This document shows positions 7,964-16,893 of a DNA stretch of 51,729 nt, piece after piece (position 1 is the first letter of the stretch; every line of letters starts with the position of its first letter). Where the stretch lies: contig DASYZB010000023.1 in the NCBI GenBank assembly GCA_035946615.1, positions 1 to 51,729 of the forward strand. Reading direction: 5' to 3'. Made by a program: the position numbers and the translations under genes. The notes beneath the pieces are model-generated. The model was not told where the DNA came from, made no database searches, and saw only the letters and a list, made by a program, of their open reading frames with translations. The DNA comes from Verrucomicrobiia bacterium. GTDB lineage: Bacteria > Verrucomicrobiota > Verrucomicrobiia > Limisphaerales > UBA8199.

Positions 7964-8452
7964 ATGCTCAACGATATTTCGATTTTACTGGCGGAGGATG
8001 ACGATAATGACATTTTCCTCATGCGGCGTGCCTTCGAGCGAGCCGGAGTTCCCAACCCTCTGGCGGTCGTACACAACGGCCAGGAGGCGATCGATTATCT
8101 GGCCGGCACCGGTAAGTTCTCCAACCGCAAACAGTATCCGCTGCCCGGTTTAGTGCTTCTGGATCTGAAGATGCCCTGGATGGATGGGTTCGACGTGCTC
8201 AAATGGCTGCGCACCCATCCGCAGTTCGATACCTTGCCAGTCGTTGTGCTGACCTCCTCCAAACTTCAGGCCGATGTGGATAAATCCCGTCAATTGGGCG
8301 TCTATGATTATCGGGTCAAGCCCCAGGGCTTTGATGACCTGGTCAGCCTGCTGGATGATGTGCGCAAGTGCTGGCTGGATGAGAGGTTTAATCGATACTG
8401 CGCCAACCCGGGGCAAACCACCGACGGGGAACGGCCCAAGCTTCAGAAGTAA
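7964..8452 (+). CDS. Stand-alone response regulator (receiver domain only)
   Basis: This 162-residue protein consists of one receiver domain: acidic pocket AEDDDND (residues 10-16), phospho-acceptor Asp 67 in LLDLKMP, VVVLTSS with the conserved Thr/Ser, and VKP with the conserved Lys. It lacks a DNA-binding domain. This is the Rcp1/CheY-like subtype often served by phytochrome-type or hybrid kinases. No kinase gene is adjacent, so the partner is unknown. It is followed by an interspersed hairpin repeat that separates it from the converging radical SAM gene. Confidence 0.9.
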   Translation: MLNDISILLAEDDDNDIFLMRRAFERAGVPNPLAVVHNGQEAIDYLAGTGKFSNRKQYPLPGLVLLDLKMPWMDGFDVLKWLRTHPQFDTLPVVVLTSSKLQADVDKSRQLGVYDYRVKPQGFDDLVSLLDDVRKCWLDERFNRYCANPGQTTDGERPKLQK

Positions 8453-8454
8453 TA

Positions 8455-8561
8455 GGAGGACGCGGGGGATGGGCTACGCATAGGGGACCCTCTGCCCTTC
8501 TGAAGGAAAGAGGGAGAATCCTGTGCAGCTTGCGGTTGCAGGACACGTTACAGACTCCTCT
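8455..8561 (+). repeat. Interspersed hairpin repeat, copy B (diverged)
   Basis: The stretch GGAGGACGCGGGGGATGGGC followed by CCCTCTGCCCTTCTGAAGG and AAAGAGGGAGAA, ending ACAGACTCCTCTGAG, follows the order of the family seen at 10.2 and 27.9 kb but with many substitutions and a weakened hairpin. It lies between two converging genes. Confidence 0.55.
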
Positions 8562-8573
8562 GAGCGCGGCTAA

Positions 8574-10046
8574 CTAAAGCCGGCTTGCTACGCGGCGGAA
8601 ATGATAGCCGATGACCGCTAACTCGATAGCGCAACGGAGTTGCCGCGGACGCCGTAAAAGAATGCTCCAAAAGAATCTCCAATAATTGTGACGGCCACGT
8701 TCCAGGATACCCAGCATCCAAAAGGATTTCAGAAAGGCCTTTAAATCCGACGGCGATACACGCAACCGCGGCCCGGAAGGCCGGTGGTTCTCCAGGAACG
8801 TGCGAATTCTTTGATAGTAAGCCTTGGGCTCGTAAAGGCGCCTCATCAGGTCGCGATAGCCGTTTTGCAGAAACTCCCGGTTCAGGCGCGTCCTGAAATT
8901 GAGCACCGCTTCGGTATTATTGCCGGTCGCTTCAGATTCCAGGCGGCCTTCGCGCTTGAGCCGCTGGTACAACTTGGTTTGCGGCAGGGCCTGCAGCAAA
9001 CCCACCATCGCGGTGACAACGCCGGATTGTTGGATGAATTCAAACTGTCGCTTGAAGATGTCTTGCTGGTCATTGTCGAAACCGACAATAAAGCCACCCA
9101 TGACTTCCAACCCGGCACGCTGGAGAATCTGGATGGATTCGACCAGATCGCGGCCTTTGTTCTGGAGCTTGTGGCACTCCTGCAGGCTCTCTGCCAAAGG
9201 CGTTTCGATGCCGACGAATACCTTCTTAAACCCTGCTTTGGCCATCAACTCGCAAAGCTCGGGGTCGTCCGCCAGGTTCACCGAGGCTTCGGTGAAAAAG
9301 CCCATGCTCGGCTGCACCCGTTGGCGCCAGGCAATCATCTCACCCAACAGCGCCTTGGTTCGCTTTTTGTCTCCGATAAAGTTGTCATCCACGATAAAGA
9401 CCATATCCTTCCAGCCTTGCAAGCGGAGGGTCTCGAGCTCGCCGATGAGTTGGGCTGGAGTTTTGGTCCTGGGCACCCGGCCATTCATGATGATGATATC
9501 GCAAAACTCACAATCATAAGGACAGCCGCGTGAGAACTGGACCGCCATCGTGACGTAGTGTTTGAAATCAATCAGGTCCCAGCGGGGCGCCGGCACACGC
9601 GTGACCGCTGGCCGTCCGGCAGCCCTGTACAACGGTTGCACGGTCCTGGCCGCCATATCCGCAGCCAATTGCGCCATGAGGTCCTCGGCCTCGCCCAGCA
9701 CGAAGTGATGGATTGCAGGAAAATTCTCGTAACCGGTGGTGAACAGAGGTCCTCCGGCGATGATGGGCTTGCCCAAGCCGTTGCAGCGGGCGGCGATTTC
9801 ATTGACAGACTGTGTGTGGACGATCATCGCGCTGATCAGGACGTAATCGGCCCAAAGCAGATCGCTGTCGCTTAAGCGTTTAACATTCAAATCGACCAGG
9901 CGAAAATTCCATTCCGAGGGCAGCATCGCCGCGATGGTCAGCAGGCCCAGCGGCGGAAAGGTCGAGCGCTTGGAGACAAAGCGCAGGACATGTTTGAAGC
10001 TCCAAAAGGTGTCCGGGTTCTGTGGATAAACCAACAATACGTTCAT
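8574..10046 (-). CDS. B12-binding domain radical SAM protein
   Basis: This 490-residue enzyme has an N-terminal cobalamin-binding-like Rossmann domain (MNVLLVYPQNP, FPPLGLLTIAAMLP, LISAMIVHTQ, IIAGGPLFT). It is followed by a radical SAM core with the cluster motif CPYDCEFCD (Cys at about 175, 179, 182), GGFIVGFD, and a C-terminal DUF4070-like region. Such enzymes use a [4Fe-4S] cluster and S-adenosylmethionine, often to methylate or rearrange lipids (HpnJ/HpnR-like) or tetrapyrroles (BchE-like). No hopanoid or other pathway gene is adjacent, so the substrate is unknown. ATG 10046 is preferred over a start at 10085 because MNVLLVYP is the standard N-terminus. Confidence 0.88.
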   Translation of the reverse strand: MNVLLVYPQNPDTFWSFKHVLRFVSKRSTFPPLGLLTIAAMLPSEWNFRLVDLNVKRLSDSDLLWADYVLISAMIVHTQSVNEIAARCNGLGKPIIAGGPLFTTGYENFPAIHHFVLGEAEDLMAQLAADMAARTVQPLYRAAGRPAVTRVPAPRWDLIDFKHYVTMAVQFSRGCPYDCEFCDIIIMNGRVPRTKTPAQLIGELETLRLQGWKDMVFIVDDNFIGDKKRTKALLGEMIAWRQRVQPSMGFFTEASVNLADDPELCELMAKAGFKKVFVGIETPLAESLQECHKLQNKGRDLVESIQILQRAGLEVMGGFIVGFDNDQQDIFKRQFEFIQQSGVVTAMVGLLQALPQTKLYQRLKREGRLESEATGNNTEAVLNFRTRLNREFLQNGYRDLMRRLYEPKAYYQRIRTFLENHRPSGPRLRVSPSDLKAFLKSFWMLGILERGRHNYWRFFWSILLRRPRQLRCAIELAVIGYHFRRVASRL

Positions 10047-10117
10047 AGGATTCTCGTGTTCCGATTCCTCCAGCGAGCTTAGCACAGCCTTTCTGTCAAT
10101 GCACTACTTACACTACT

Positions 10118-10229
10118 GGGAGGAGGGTGGGATGGACTACACATAGAGGGACCCCTCTCCCCTTCGGAAGGGGAGAGGGAGAAGCATCGGCAGATTAGAG
10201 ATGTAGTTCATGTTCGGGACTCCTCAGTA
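10118..10229 (+). repeat. Interspersed hairpin repeat, copy C
   Basis: Order of parts: GGGAGGAGGGTGGGATGGAC, a hairpin with a perfect 12-bp stem (CCCTCTCCCCTT at 10153-10164, loop CGG, AAGGGGAGAGGG at 10168-10179), GAAGCATCGGCAGATTAGAG, ATGTAGTTCATGTTC, GGACTCCTCAGTA. It separates the SDR gene from the radical SAM gene on the minus strand, so it may also act on the transcript there. Confidence 0.8.
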
Positions 10230-10235
10230 TAGCGA

Positions 10236-11189
10236 TTATAGCGCTTCATAAGGCGCTTTGCGGTTCTTGCGCCGTGCCAGTTCGCTGGCGTACTTGCGGC
10301 CCAGCGTCTCGGCGTGCTCACGCGTCCAGTTGGTAAGCCGGGTGGTTCCCAGAGGAGGGGAATGGGTGCACAAAAGGTTCTGCATCAGGCCCTGAATCTC
10401 ATCCCTGGTGATCAGGACATCCCCGGTGAGCTTGCCCAAGACCTGGGCCAGGAAAAAACCCACCGAGGGTGGCACGGAAATCATCGGGCGGCGCTTGCCG
10501 ATAATGGCGCCGATTTGCCGCACCAGCTCGCGGTAGGTGAACGTCTCTGGGCCGATGGCATCCAGGATGGCGTTGCTCCTTTGAGCCCCTTGCGTGATGG
10601 CGAGCTGGGCCAGGTCATCGACATAAATCGGTTGGAGTTTGTATTGGCCATCGCCGAACACGCCGAACACAGGCAATCGGCGCAGGCACCAGGCGATGTT
10701 GTTGATGAGAATGTCTTCGCGCCCGAACAAGACCGCTGGCCGCAGAATGGCATAGGATGAACCCGATTCCGTGAGCGCCCGCTCCAATTGGGCCTTGCCG
10801 CGGAAGTATTCCAAGGGGGATTCGAGCGACGGATTGGTGATACTGACATGAACTACGCGTGAAACGCCGGCCACTCGGCAGGCCTCGAACAATTTGAGGC
10901 TGTTTTCGATAGCCCGCCGGCGCGAAAAATCACCGTAGTTGAATCTTACCCAATAGGTATTGTAGAGAACGGCAGCACCATTGAGAGATTCGGCGAGTTT
11001 CGCCGGATTATCGAACGAAAAAGGGAGGGCCTGCACCTGGTCGCCGAAAGGGTTGGCCCTTTCGAGCGAGTTGGTGAGGGTCCGTACGCGATGACCCGCC
11101 TCGAGCAGGCGGGCGGCAATGTATTTACCGGAATAGCCAAAGGCCCCGGTCACCACATGGAACTCGCTGCTTGTCCCGCCCGGTTTCAT
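10236..11189 (-). CDS. NAD(P)-dependent epimerase/dehydratase family (extended or atypical SDR)
   Basis: This 317-residue protein has a Rossmann NAD(P) motif TGAFGYSGKYIA (residues 14-25), then VVHVSITNPS, the substrate-site region EYFRGKAQLERAL (Lys of the YxxxK position within YFRGK), and PAVLFG. The pattern fits the NmrA-like/atypical SDR group related to the NDUFA9 subunit. It probably oxidises or reduces a sugar or lipid-linked group, or acts as a redox-sensing scaffold. The substrate is unknown. ATG 11189. About 60 bases downstream of the aldo/keto reductase gene on the same strand. Confidence 0.82.
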   Translation of the reverse strand: MKPGGTSSEFHVVTGAFGYSGKYIAARLLEAGHRVRTLTNSLERANPFGDQVQALPFSFDNPAKLAESLNGAAVLYNTYWVRFNYGDFSRRRAIENSLKLFEACRVAGVSRVVHVSITNPSLESPLEYFRGKAQLERALTESGSSYAILRPAVLFGREDILINNIAWCLRRLPVFGVFGDGQYKLQPIYVDDLAQLAITQGAQRSNAILDAIGPETFTYRELVRQIGAIIGKRRPMISVPPSVGFFLAQVLGKLTGDVLITRDEIQGLMQNLLCTHSPPLGTTRLTNWTREHAETLGRKYASELARRKNRKAPYEAL

Positions 11190-11248
11190 TTGTCAGCGCA
11201 CCCGCTTTCTTCCCTTCGAGCGAAGAAAAGCTCAGGTCTTTAGCTGTG

Positions 11249-12205
11249 CTAGACATCCTGATGATCGGCGAAGAAGCGCTGCATCGCAAATTTTCTGCTG
11301 AATTCGATCGAGTCTTCGAGGCGATGCCGCTGGTGCCGTGACATTGGCCTGAACCCACGCGCCAGCGCCGCGTTTTGCTCGATGTGCGCGAGTTGGGGCA
11401 TCCCGACGCTGGCCAGTGAAACGGGAAGCGAGAGCGCGTACGCCAGCAGTTTCTCGAAAGGAGCTGCGCCGATCAAATGCTCCTGGCCGGAGACTTTCAT
11501 GGCGATGATGCCGAGCTGCTTTTCAATTGCCACCGGGAGCGCCAGGCGCTCGAAGCTCTCGGGCCCTGCTGGCGCAGTCTTCATCGCGTCGGTCATGCTG
11601 GCCAGCCCCGCATTCAGCGCCATCTGAGTGCAGTCAAAGTCGAACCGCAGCAGCGCCGTGCGTAAGGCCGCGGGACTTGCATGGCACGTAATGCCGATCG
11701 CGTGAGTAATCCCTTGGTCACGCGCCGCGTAGAATGCCTCCACGACTCCCCCGGGCTTGCCGATGGCCGCCAGGTCCTGCGCATCCTTCAATGCGTGAAT
11801 GTGCAGCACATCGAGGTGGTCGGTCTGGAGTCGTTTGAGGCTCAAGTCGATTTGCCGCCGGGCCCCGTCCGCCGTGCGGGCTGCGATCTTGGTGGCGAGC
11901 GTCACTTCCTTGCGCCGCGTCGCCATGATTCGCCCGACTCGTTCTTCGCTGCGGCCATTGCCATACGAGTGAGCGGTATCGATATAGGTTATTCCAAGGT
12001 CAATGGCGCGATTAAGGGCTTCGAGGGCCTTGTCCTCCTCCGCGTACATGAGGAAGCGGCTGCCGGAGCCGAACCCGAGAATGGGTACCGTGAGGCCGGT
12101 TCGGCCTAGAATACGGCTCGGAAGCTTTCCGAAGGGAAGGGCGGCCAGGGTGGGTGCTGCGAGGAGGCCCAACGCCGCGGTTTCGAGGAATTGGCGACGG
12201 TTCAT
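11249..12205 (-). CDS. Aldo/keto reductase with TAT-type signal
   Basis: This 318-residue protein begins MNRRQFLETAALGLLAA, a twin-arginine signal, so it is probably exported folded. The AKR fold is plain: GFGSGSRFLM, DTAHSYGNGRSEERVG (catalytic Asp and Tyr), LATKIAAR (catalytic Lys), LDVLHIHAL (His), and IGITCHA. It likely reduces a carbonyl substrate using NADPH; the substrate is unknown. ATG 12205 is chosen because of the signal peptide; the frame stays open to 12421 with basic, unconserved sequence. It is likely in one transcript with the downstream SDR gene, as the gap is short. Confidence 0.85.
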   Translation of the reverse strand: MNRRQFLETAALGLLAAPTLAALPFGKLPSRILGRTGLTVPILGFGSGSRFLMYAEEDKALEALNRAIDLGITYIDTAHSYGNGRSEERVGRIMATRRKEVTLATKIAARTADGARRQIDLSLKRLQTDHLDVLHIHALKDAQDLAAIGKPGGVVEAFYAARDQGITHAIGITCHASPAALRTALLRFDFDCTQMALNAGLASMTDAMKTAPAGPESFERLALPVAIEKQLGIIAMKVSGQEHLIGAAPFEKLLAYALSLPVSLASVGMPQLAHIEQNAALARGFRPMSRHQRHRLEDSIEFSRKFAMQRFFADHQDV

Positions 12206-12429
12206 ACCCAAGCAAGCTCTCCCATGTCGAGCGGAAGCACAAGGAGAAAGGATTGGTGAATGAGCAGCGTGGTGGTGCGTGGTGGCGTTGCTCTTTGTAA
12301 CGCCAGTCTTTGTTGAAGGTGAACTCTTCTTCGGCGCGGCGCGCCCTGGTGCGGGCTTGCCAATTGCTCCACGGAGTGCGGCTTTTCTACGAGCGCCCCG
12401 TTGGACCACACGAATAAGCAAATATAGGC

Positions 12430-12843
12430 TTATCTGCCATGCCGACCGCCGCCGTGGCCAAATCCACCATGGCCACCGCCACTCCGGGCAAATCCTCCGT
12501 GCCCTCCACCATGGGCAAAGCCTCCAGGCCTGCCAAATCCTCCATGAAACCCGCCTCGGCCTGCAAACCCTCGATGGCCGCCATGGAAGAATCGGCCGCG
12601 ATCGTGATCACCGAAGCCATAAATGCCCCCACCGTAGAAGTCACCATAAAGGCCAGGGCCGTAGTACCCGTAATCGGGGGCGTAATAGCCGTAGTAGGGG
12701 CCATAATCATTATAATAATCGCCGTACCACCCGGGCTCCCCATAGCCATAATAACCGTAATCGGCACAACCGGTTAACATTCCGGCGGCCAGGAGACAAA
12801 TCCATAGCCTCCACGCCCGACCTAATCTCTTCAATTGTTGCAT
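12430..12843 (-). CDS. Glycine/tyrosine/histidine-rich lipoprotein
   Basis: This 137-residue product has a lipoprotein signal: MQQLKRLGRAWRLWICLL, then lipobox LTGC at about residues 22-25. The mature part is a low-complexity tract, first YGYYG-type repeats (about residues 28-70), then GGHGGF/GGFG repeats with many His. It is probably anchored in the outer or inner membrane and extended or disordered. Metal binding by the His-rich tail is possible but unproven. ATG 12843 gives a standard signal; the 12879 start adds an acidic leader that does not fit. Confidence 0.65.
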   Translation of the reverse strand: MQQLKRLGRAWRLWICLLAAGMLTGCADYGYYGYGEPGWYGDYYNDYGPYYGYYAPDYGYYGPGLYGDFYGGGIYGFGDHDRGRFFHGGHRGFAGRGGFHGGFGRPGGFAHGGGHGGFARSGGGHGGFGHGGGRHGR

Positions 12844-13156
12844 TCCAACCTCCTCTGCGCGATCTGTCCCCCCAACCAACTATCCATTTCCCCTGATCAG
12901 GGGACCGTCACATATTTCATCTCTTTACTTTTCCTGGTATCTCATCTCGACTGTTGCGATCCAAGGCGGGTTTAGTGTTCACCCAACAAACCAATCTACC
13001 CCCCAAAGTCGTTCCCAGCAAGCCAGGCTCACCCTATCCTACGCTTGCGCAACGCCATCTGATTTCGTCATCATGGAACATTGAATTTGGTTGCCGATCA
13101 GCTCAGCGTTTGGCGTCAAATGCGATGTGGCTTTGCCTGGGGACCACACGACGCAT

Positions 13157-13936
13157 ATGAAGCGCATTCACCTATTCGAGATTGAGGACCAGGATTGGTG
13201 TCCGCGTGTTTTGCGGGATGCGGCCACGGATTATCTTCGGTTTGTGTCGTTGACGACCAAGCCCTACGCAGCAATCGTTCCCATTCTGGCCTCGGCACTC
13301 CAGCGGGCCGGCAAAGGGCAGATTGTGGACCTTTGCTCCGGCGCGGCGGGGCCGTGGTCTTGGCTTCAGCCCGCCTTAGCCGTAATGGGATTACATGTCT
13401 CGGTTTGCCTGACCGATAAGTATCCTAATCTTGCAGTCTCCGAAGAATTCAACCGGGGGACCAATCCGGCTATCCGCTATCACCCTCAATCCGTCGAGGC
13501 AGCACAAGTCCCTCGAGAGTTGAGGGGTTTCCGCACGATGTTCACCGCCTTTCACCATTTTGCGCCACAGAAGGCCAGTGCGGTGCTGGCCGACGCGGTT
13601 CGCCAGGGAGAAGGCATTGCGGTTTTTGAGGCCACTGAGCGCAGCCTCTTGGGCCTGCTCTTAATGCTGTTGGCCCCGCTCATGGTGTTGGTCATGACCC
13701 CGTTCATCCGCCCATTTCACTGGTCACGTCTGCTGTGGACGTACTTGATTCCGTTGGTGCCGATGGTGTTGCTGGTTGATGCTGTTGTTTCCTGCTTGCG
13801 AACCTACAGCCTCGCTGAGTTGGCTGAATTGACTGGGAAAATTGGCGCGGAGGATTATCAGTGGGAAATCGGTTCGCGAAAGAATAACAGGGCGCCCCTT
13901 CGGGTTACCTATCTCATCGGGATTCCTAAGCCGTAA
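13157..13936 (+). CDS. Membrane-associated class I methyltransferase-like protein
   Basis: This 260-residue protein has a motif I-like IVDLCSGAAGPWSWL (SAM-binding glycine loop) near residue 60, then VCLTDKYPN (motif II acidic residue) and TMFTAFHHFAP (motif IV region). A strongly hydrophobic hairpin follows (LLGLLLMLLAPLMVLVMTP and LLWTYLIPLVPMVLLVDAVV, about residues 180-230). It resembles ubiE/SAM methyltransferases tethered to the membrane; the substrate may be a lipid. ATG 13157 (MKRIHLFEIEDQDW) is preferred over 13091. Confidence 0.72.
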   Translation: MKRIHLFEIEDQDWCPRVLRDAATDYLRFVSLTTKPYAAIVPILASALQRAGKGQIVDLCSGAAGPWSWLQPALAVMGLHVSVCLTDKYPNLAVSEEFNRGTNPAIRYHPQSVEAAQVPRELRGFRTMFTAFHHFAPQKASAVLADAVRQGEGIAVFEATERSLLGLLLMLLAPLMVLVMTPFIRPFHWSRLLWTYLIPLVPMVLLVDAVVSCLRTYSLAELAELTGKIGAEDYQWEIGSRKNNRAPLRVTYLIGIPKP

Positions 13937-13997
13937 CGAATCAGTTTAAACAGGGAGCGGCTCAGTTCACCTTAGGGCGGGGCCGGCGATTTTCGGC

Positions 13998-14639
13998 TTA
14001 CGATTTGAGCTTGTGCTTGAGCAAGAAGCCGCTGAGCAAACCGGCGCCCATGGCAAGGGCGCCCGAGGCGCAGGGTTTGGATTGGATGCGGCGCTTGACT
14101 TGGGCATTGAGGTGCCGAGCACTGAGCCGCTCGCGCAACTGCTCGACGGTTTCAGTCATCCGGTCCTGAGTTGCTTCAACGCGAGTCTGTAACTCGGCGC
14201 TTGAGGGAGAAGGCGCTGGCTCGGGCTGCGGCGCGAGTTCTGGTTTGCCTTGCAACTCGTTCCAGGTGTGAACGGTCCGTTCGGGCTTAAGCGATTGTTT
14301 GGAGAATGCCTTCAGGGCAGTGAGCAAAAGGGCGCCCCCAATCATCATCACCACTAGACCCATAACCGCCAGGCCGAGGAATCCCGCGAAGACGGGCGAA
14401 AGACCTGCATTCTCGAATGCCCACGCCAGCAACCATCCCAACCCGATCAGCAAAACAATCAAACCCGCGTAAGCCACAAACCCGCCCACCGCCAACGCAG
14501 CCGCGTCGCGCGCCATCGCTGAGAGTTTCTCGGAAATTTCTGTTTTGGCCAACTGCAGTTCCTGGCGGACGAATCCCCGCACATCTCCGGTTAAAACACG
14601 CAACAATTTCAAAATCGACATGCGTCTGGGTGATTCCAT
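13998..14639 (-). CDS. Phage holin family protein (DUF1469/Phage_holin_3_6)
   Basis: The protein has 213 residues. An amphipathic N-terminus (LLRVLTGDVRGFVRQELQLAKTE) is followed by two transmembrane helices (AALAVGGFVAYAGLIVLLIG and PVFAGFLGLAVMGLVVMMIG, about residues 50-105). A Pro-rich linker, a coiled-coil-like segment (ELQTRVEATQDRM) and a C-terminal hydrophobic hairpin follow. Despite the name, these proteins are ordinary membrane proteins in many bacteria and no phage genes are nearby; the function is unknown. ATG 14639; the product may sit in the inner membrane near the cell envelope machinery. Confidence 0.78.
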   Translation of the reverse strand: MESPRRMSILKLLRVLTGDVRGFVRQELQLAKTEISEKLSAMARDAAALAVGGFVAYAGLIVLLIGLGWLLAWAFENAGLSPVFAGFLGLAVMGLVVMMIGGALLLTALKAFSKQSLKPERTVHTWNELQGKPELAPQPEPAPSPSSAELQTRVEATQDRMTETVEQLRERLSARHLNAQVKRRIQSKPCASGALAMGAGLLSGFLLKHKLKS

Positions 14640-14731
14640 CGTGTCCTCCACGGAGCATTATCGCATTCCAAGCGGCGATTTCAATTTGCTGCGGGCTGAA
14701 TATCTGTGGGGAAAAGACCTATCAGGGCGCT

Positions 14732-15670
14732 CTATTTGTCCTCCGCTTCGAACGTGGCGACCAGGGGCCTGTGATCCGAGGCCAGGCCCCAATTGGGGAG
14801 GGCCAGCACGTAGCTCGCGTTGGCTTTCCATTCCCGCCCCATCCCGCGAGAGAGCAGAATGAAATCAATTCGCGAATAGGTGTCGTCCTTGGGATAATAG
14901 TGTGTCCAGGTAACGTTTCGGCTCTCGCGACTGGTCCCAGAAGGAGAGTTATCGCCGTTGCGCTCGGCGGGACGTGTGTCGATGAGCTTGAGTTTGCCTT
15001 TGCCAATAACCGCTTTTGTCGAAGCGGAGGCCCATGTATCGTTGAAGTCGCCTAGCACAATAAGGTTGGCCTCCGGGTCCGCAGCAAGGCGAGCGTCGAT
15101 GATTTCCCGCAACAGCCTTGCTTCTTCGAGGCGCATTTCGGCCTCATCCGCTTGCGGAATGGCGCGCTTGGATTTGAGATGAGCTGCCAGCAAGGTGAAA
15201 GAATAACGTGGGCTGACCTGGACTTCCACCTCGCAGAAACCCCGGCCCACTCTCAAGCGCCTTCCACTCAGCAGGTAGCAATCGTTTGTATGCGGGCGCC
15301 GCGCCGAAAACGGAAACCGGCTGAGGATGGCCAGGTGAATGTTCGTTTCGGCGCCGGCGATGAATTCCCAATAAGGCAGGTCCAACCCTTCGGTCTTCAA
15401 ACTCTCGCGCAATTCGAGGAGGGCGTCGGTGCTGCCCATTTCCTGCAATGCCAGCACGTCTGGCTGAATCACACGCAAGCTTTCACGAACTTTGGCTTTG
15501 GATTCGCTCGATTTCGCAAAGCGCCCAGGTGTGGTTTCTTCCTGGTAGCCCTCGACATTGTAAGTGACAACCCGGAACAAATCGCCGCCCTGTGCCGCCG
15601 GTAATCCAAATCCAAGACATAACCAGCACAGCCAGATACACGACCCCGCTCGTTTGATCCCAAAACACAT
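14732..15670 (-). CDS. Secreted endonuclease/exonuclease/phosphatase family protein
   Basis: This 312-residue protein opens with a hydrophobic signal (GSCIWLCWLCLGFGLPAAQG). EEP catalytic motifs follow in order: VTYNVEGYQ, LALQEMGS (Glu metal ligand), LLAAHLKSK (His), LIVLGDFNDTW (Asp/Asn) and SDHRPLVATF (terminal catalytic Asp-His). It acts on phosphodiester or phosphomonoester bonds with Mg2+, probably outside the cytoplasm; nucleic acid and inositol or lipid phosphates are the usual substrates and sequence does not decide. ATG 15670 (MCFGIKRAG) is chosen for the signal. Confidence 0.85.
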   Translation of the reverse strand: MCFGIKRAGSCIWLCWLCLGFGLPAAQGGDLFRVVTYNVEGYQEETTPGRFAKSSESKAKVRESLRVIQPDVLALQEMGSTDALLELRESLKTEGLDLPYWEFIAGAETNIHLAILSRFPFSARRPHTNDCYLLSGRRLRVGRGFCEVEVQVSPRYSFTLLAAHLKSKRAIPQADEAEMRLEEARLLREIIDARLAADPEANLIVLGDFNDTWASASTKAVIGKGKLKLIDTRPAERNGDNSPSGTSRESRNVTWTHYYPKDDTYSRIDFILLSRGMGREWKANASYVLALPNWGLASDHRPLVATFEAEDK

Positions 15671-15762
15671 TTCTCGCACGCGCGTAAAATTGCTCGTTGA
15701 CGGCGCCAAGTCAATTAAACTGTTAGGTTGCAAATCCCCTGGTCCCTGCTACCTTTGGGCTC

Positions 15763-16653
15763 ATGCTTAAACCCGTGGAAAACGGCTCGATTCGTGCCCG
15801 GCGCAGCGCTCTGAAAGCCCCCAGACCGGCGGCGCGTGACCGCGCGCTGGCGCCACCCGTTTTGCATAGGGCAGAGAAGGCGCCATTGCATGATAAACAG
15901 AGCGAGCGCGACTACCGCGAACTGCGCATCGATAAGGTGGGGGTTCGGGGCCTGCGCTTTCCCATTACGGTGCGGGACAAAGAACGGACGGTGCAGAACA
16001 CGGTGGCAACGATTGGCATGTTTGTGGATCTGCCCAAAGAGTTCAAGGGAACGCACATGAGCCGCTTCATCGAGGTGCTCAACGCGCACGGCAACGTAAT
16101 ACATGTCGAGAACATCCCGGACATTCTCTACGCGCTCCAGGCAAAGTTCCACGCCGCCACATCGCACCTGGAGATAGAGTTCCCCTATTTCATGGTAAAG
16201 AAGGCCCCCGTGACGCGCCTGGAAAGCGTCATGGATTATACGGCGCGCTTTGACGCGACTGCTTGCCGGAAAGAGATCGATTTCATATTGACGGTGAAAG
16301 CGCTCGTCACAACCTTATGTCCCTGTTCAAAAGCCATTGCAGCTTATGGGGCTCACAACCAGCGGGGAGAGGTCACCGTCCAGATTCGATTTGGCAAACC
16401 GGTGTGGATCGAGGATGTGATTGCGATTATCGAAGGCTCGGCCAGCTCGGAGTTGTTCGCCCTGTTGAAGCGGCAGGACGAAAAGGCCGTGACGGAGCGG
16501 GCGTATGAGAATCCGGTGTTTGTGGAGGACCTGGTGCGAAACGTGGCGCTGAAGCTCAATGCCAACCAGGAGGTGACGTGGTATAAAGTGGAGGCCGAGA
16601 ATCATGAGAGCATTCACAATCACAATGCATACGCCTGCATTGAGAAGGGGTAG
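15763..16653 (+). CDS. folE2: GTP cyclohydrolase FolE2 (type IB)
   Basis: Converts GTP to 7,8-dihydroneopterin triphosphate, feeding folate and queuosine synthesis. It differs from FolE by using other metals when zinc is scarce. The active-site segment is clear: TTLCPCSKAIAAYGAHNQRG, with Cys 186 and Cys 188. FIEVLNAHG and the C-terminal ENHESIHNHNAYA are also typical. The 296 residues include about 45 that form a basic N-terminal extension before the family start (YRELRIDKVGV). The usual regulators (Zur sites) were not seen. No other folate gene is adjacent. Confidence 0.92.
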   Translation: MLKPVENGSIRARRSALKAPRPAARDRALAPPVLHRAEKAPLHDKQSERDYRELRIDKVGVRGLRFPITVRDKERTVQNTVATIGMFVDLPKEFKGTHMSRFIEVLNAHGNVIHVENIPDILYALQAKFHAATSHLEIEFPYFMVKKAPVTRLESVMDYTARFDATACRKEIDFILTVKALVTTLCPCSKAIAAYGAHNQRGEVTVQIRFGKPVWIEDVIAIIEGSASSELFALLKRQDEKAVTERAYENPVFVEDLVRNVALKLNANQEVTWYKVEAENHESIHNHNAYACIEKG

Positions 16654-16893
16654 CAGCATCCTGCGCCAGACCGCCACCGAGGGGAATCAGGACCGGGAGG
16701 GTTCTTTAGGCGCGACGGCCCCGCTTTTTGGGCTGTTTGGCCGCCCGTACCGGGCAATTTACCCCTTCAAAACTTTTTGAAAATAGTTATGGAGTATTTA
16801 GGTTCCTTTGCTACATTCGCGCACCCTCAAAGGGTGGGGGATTACGTCCGAAGGGCGATGGAATGAACAAAAACGAGAATCAGTGATTGAGTT

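Noticed and set aside
12279-12896. Plus-strand frame opposite the Gly/Tyr-rich lipoprotein gene.
   Set aside because: Low-complexity His/Arg translation is simply the reverse of the GGHGGF repeats; the lipoprotein signal supports the other strand.
13998-14639. Holin-like gene as a sign of prophage.
   Set aside because: No other phage genes are nearby, and this DUF1469 family is common in non-phage bacterial loci.
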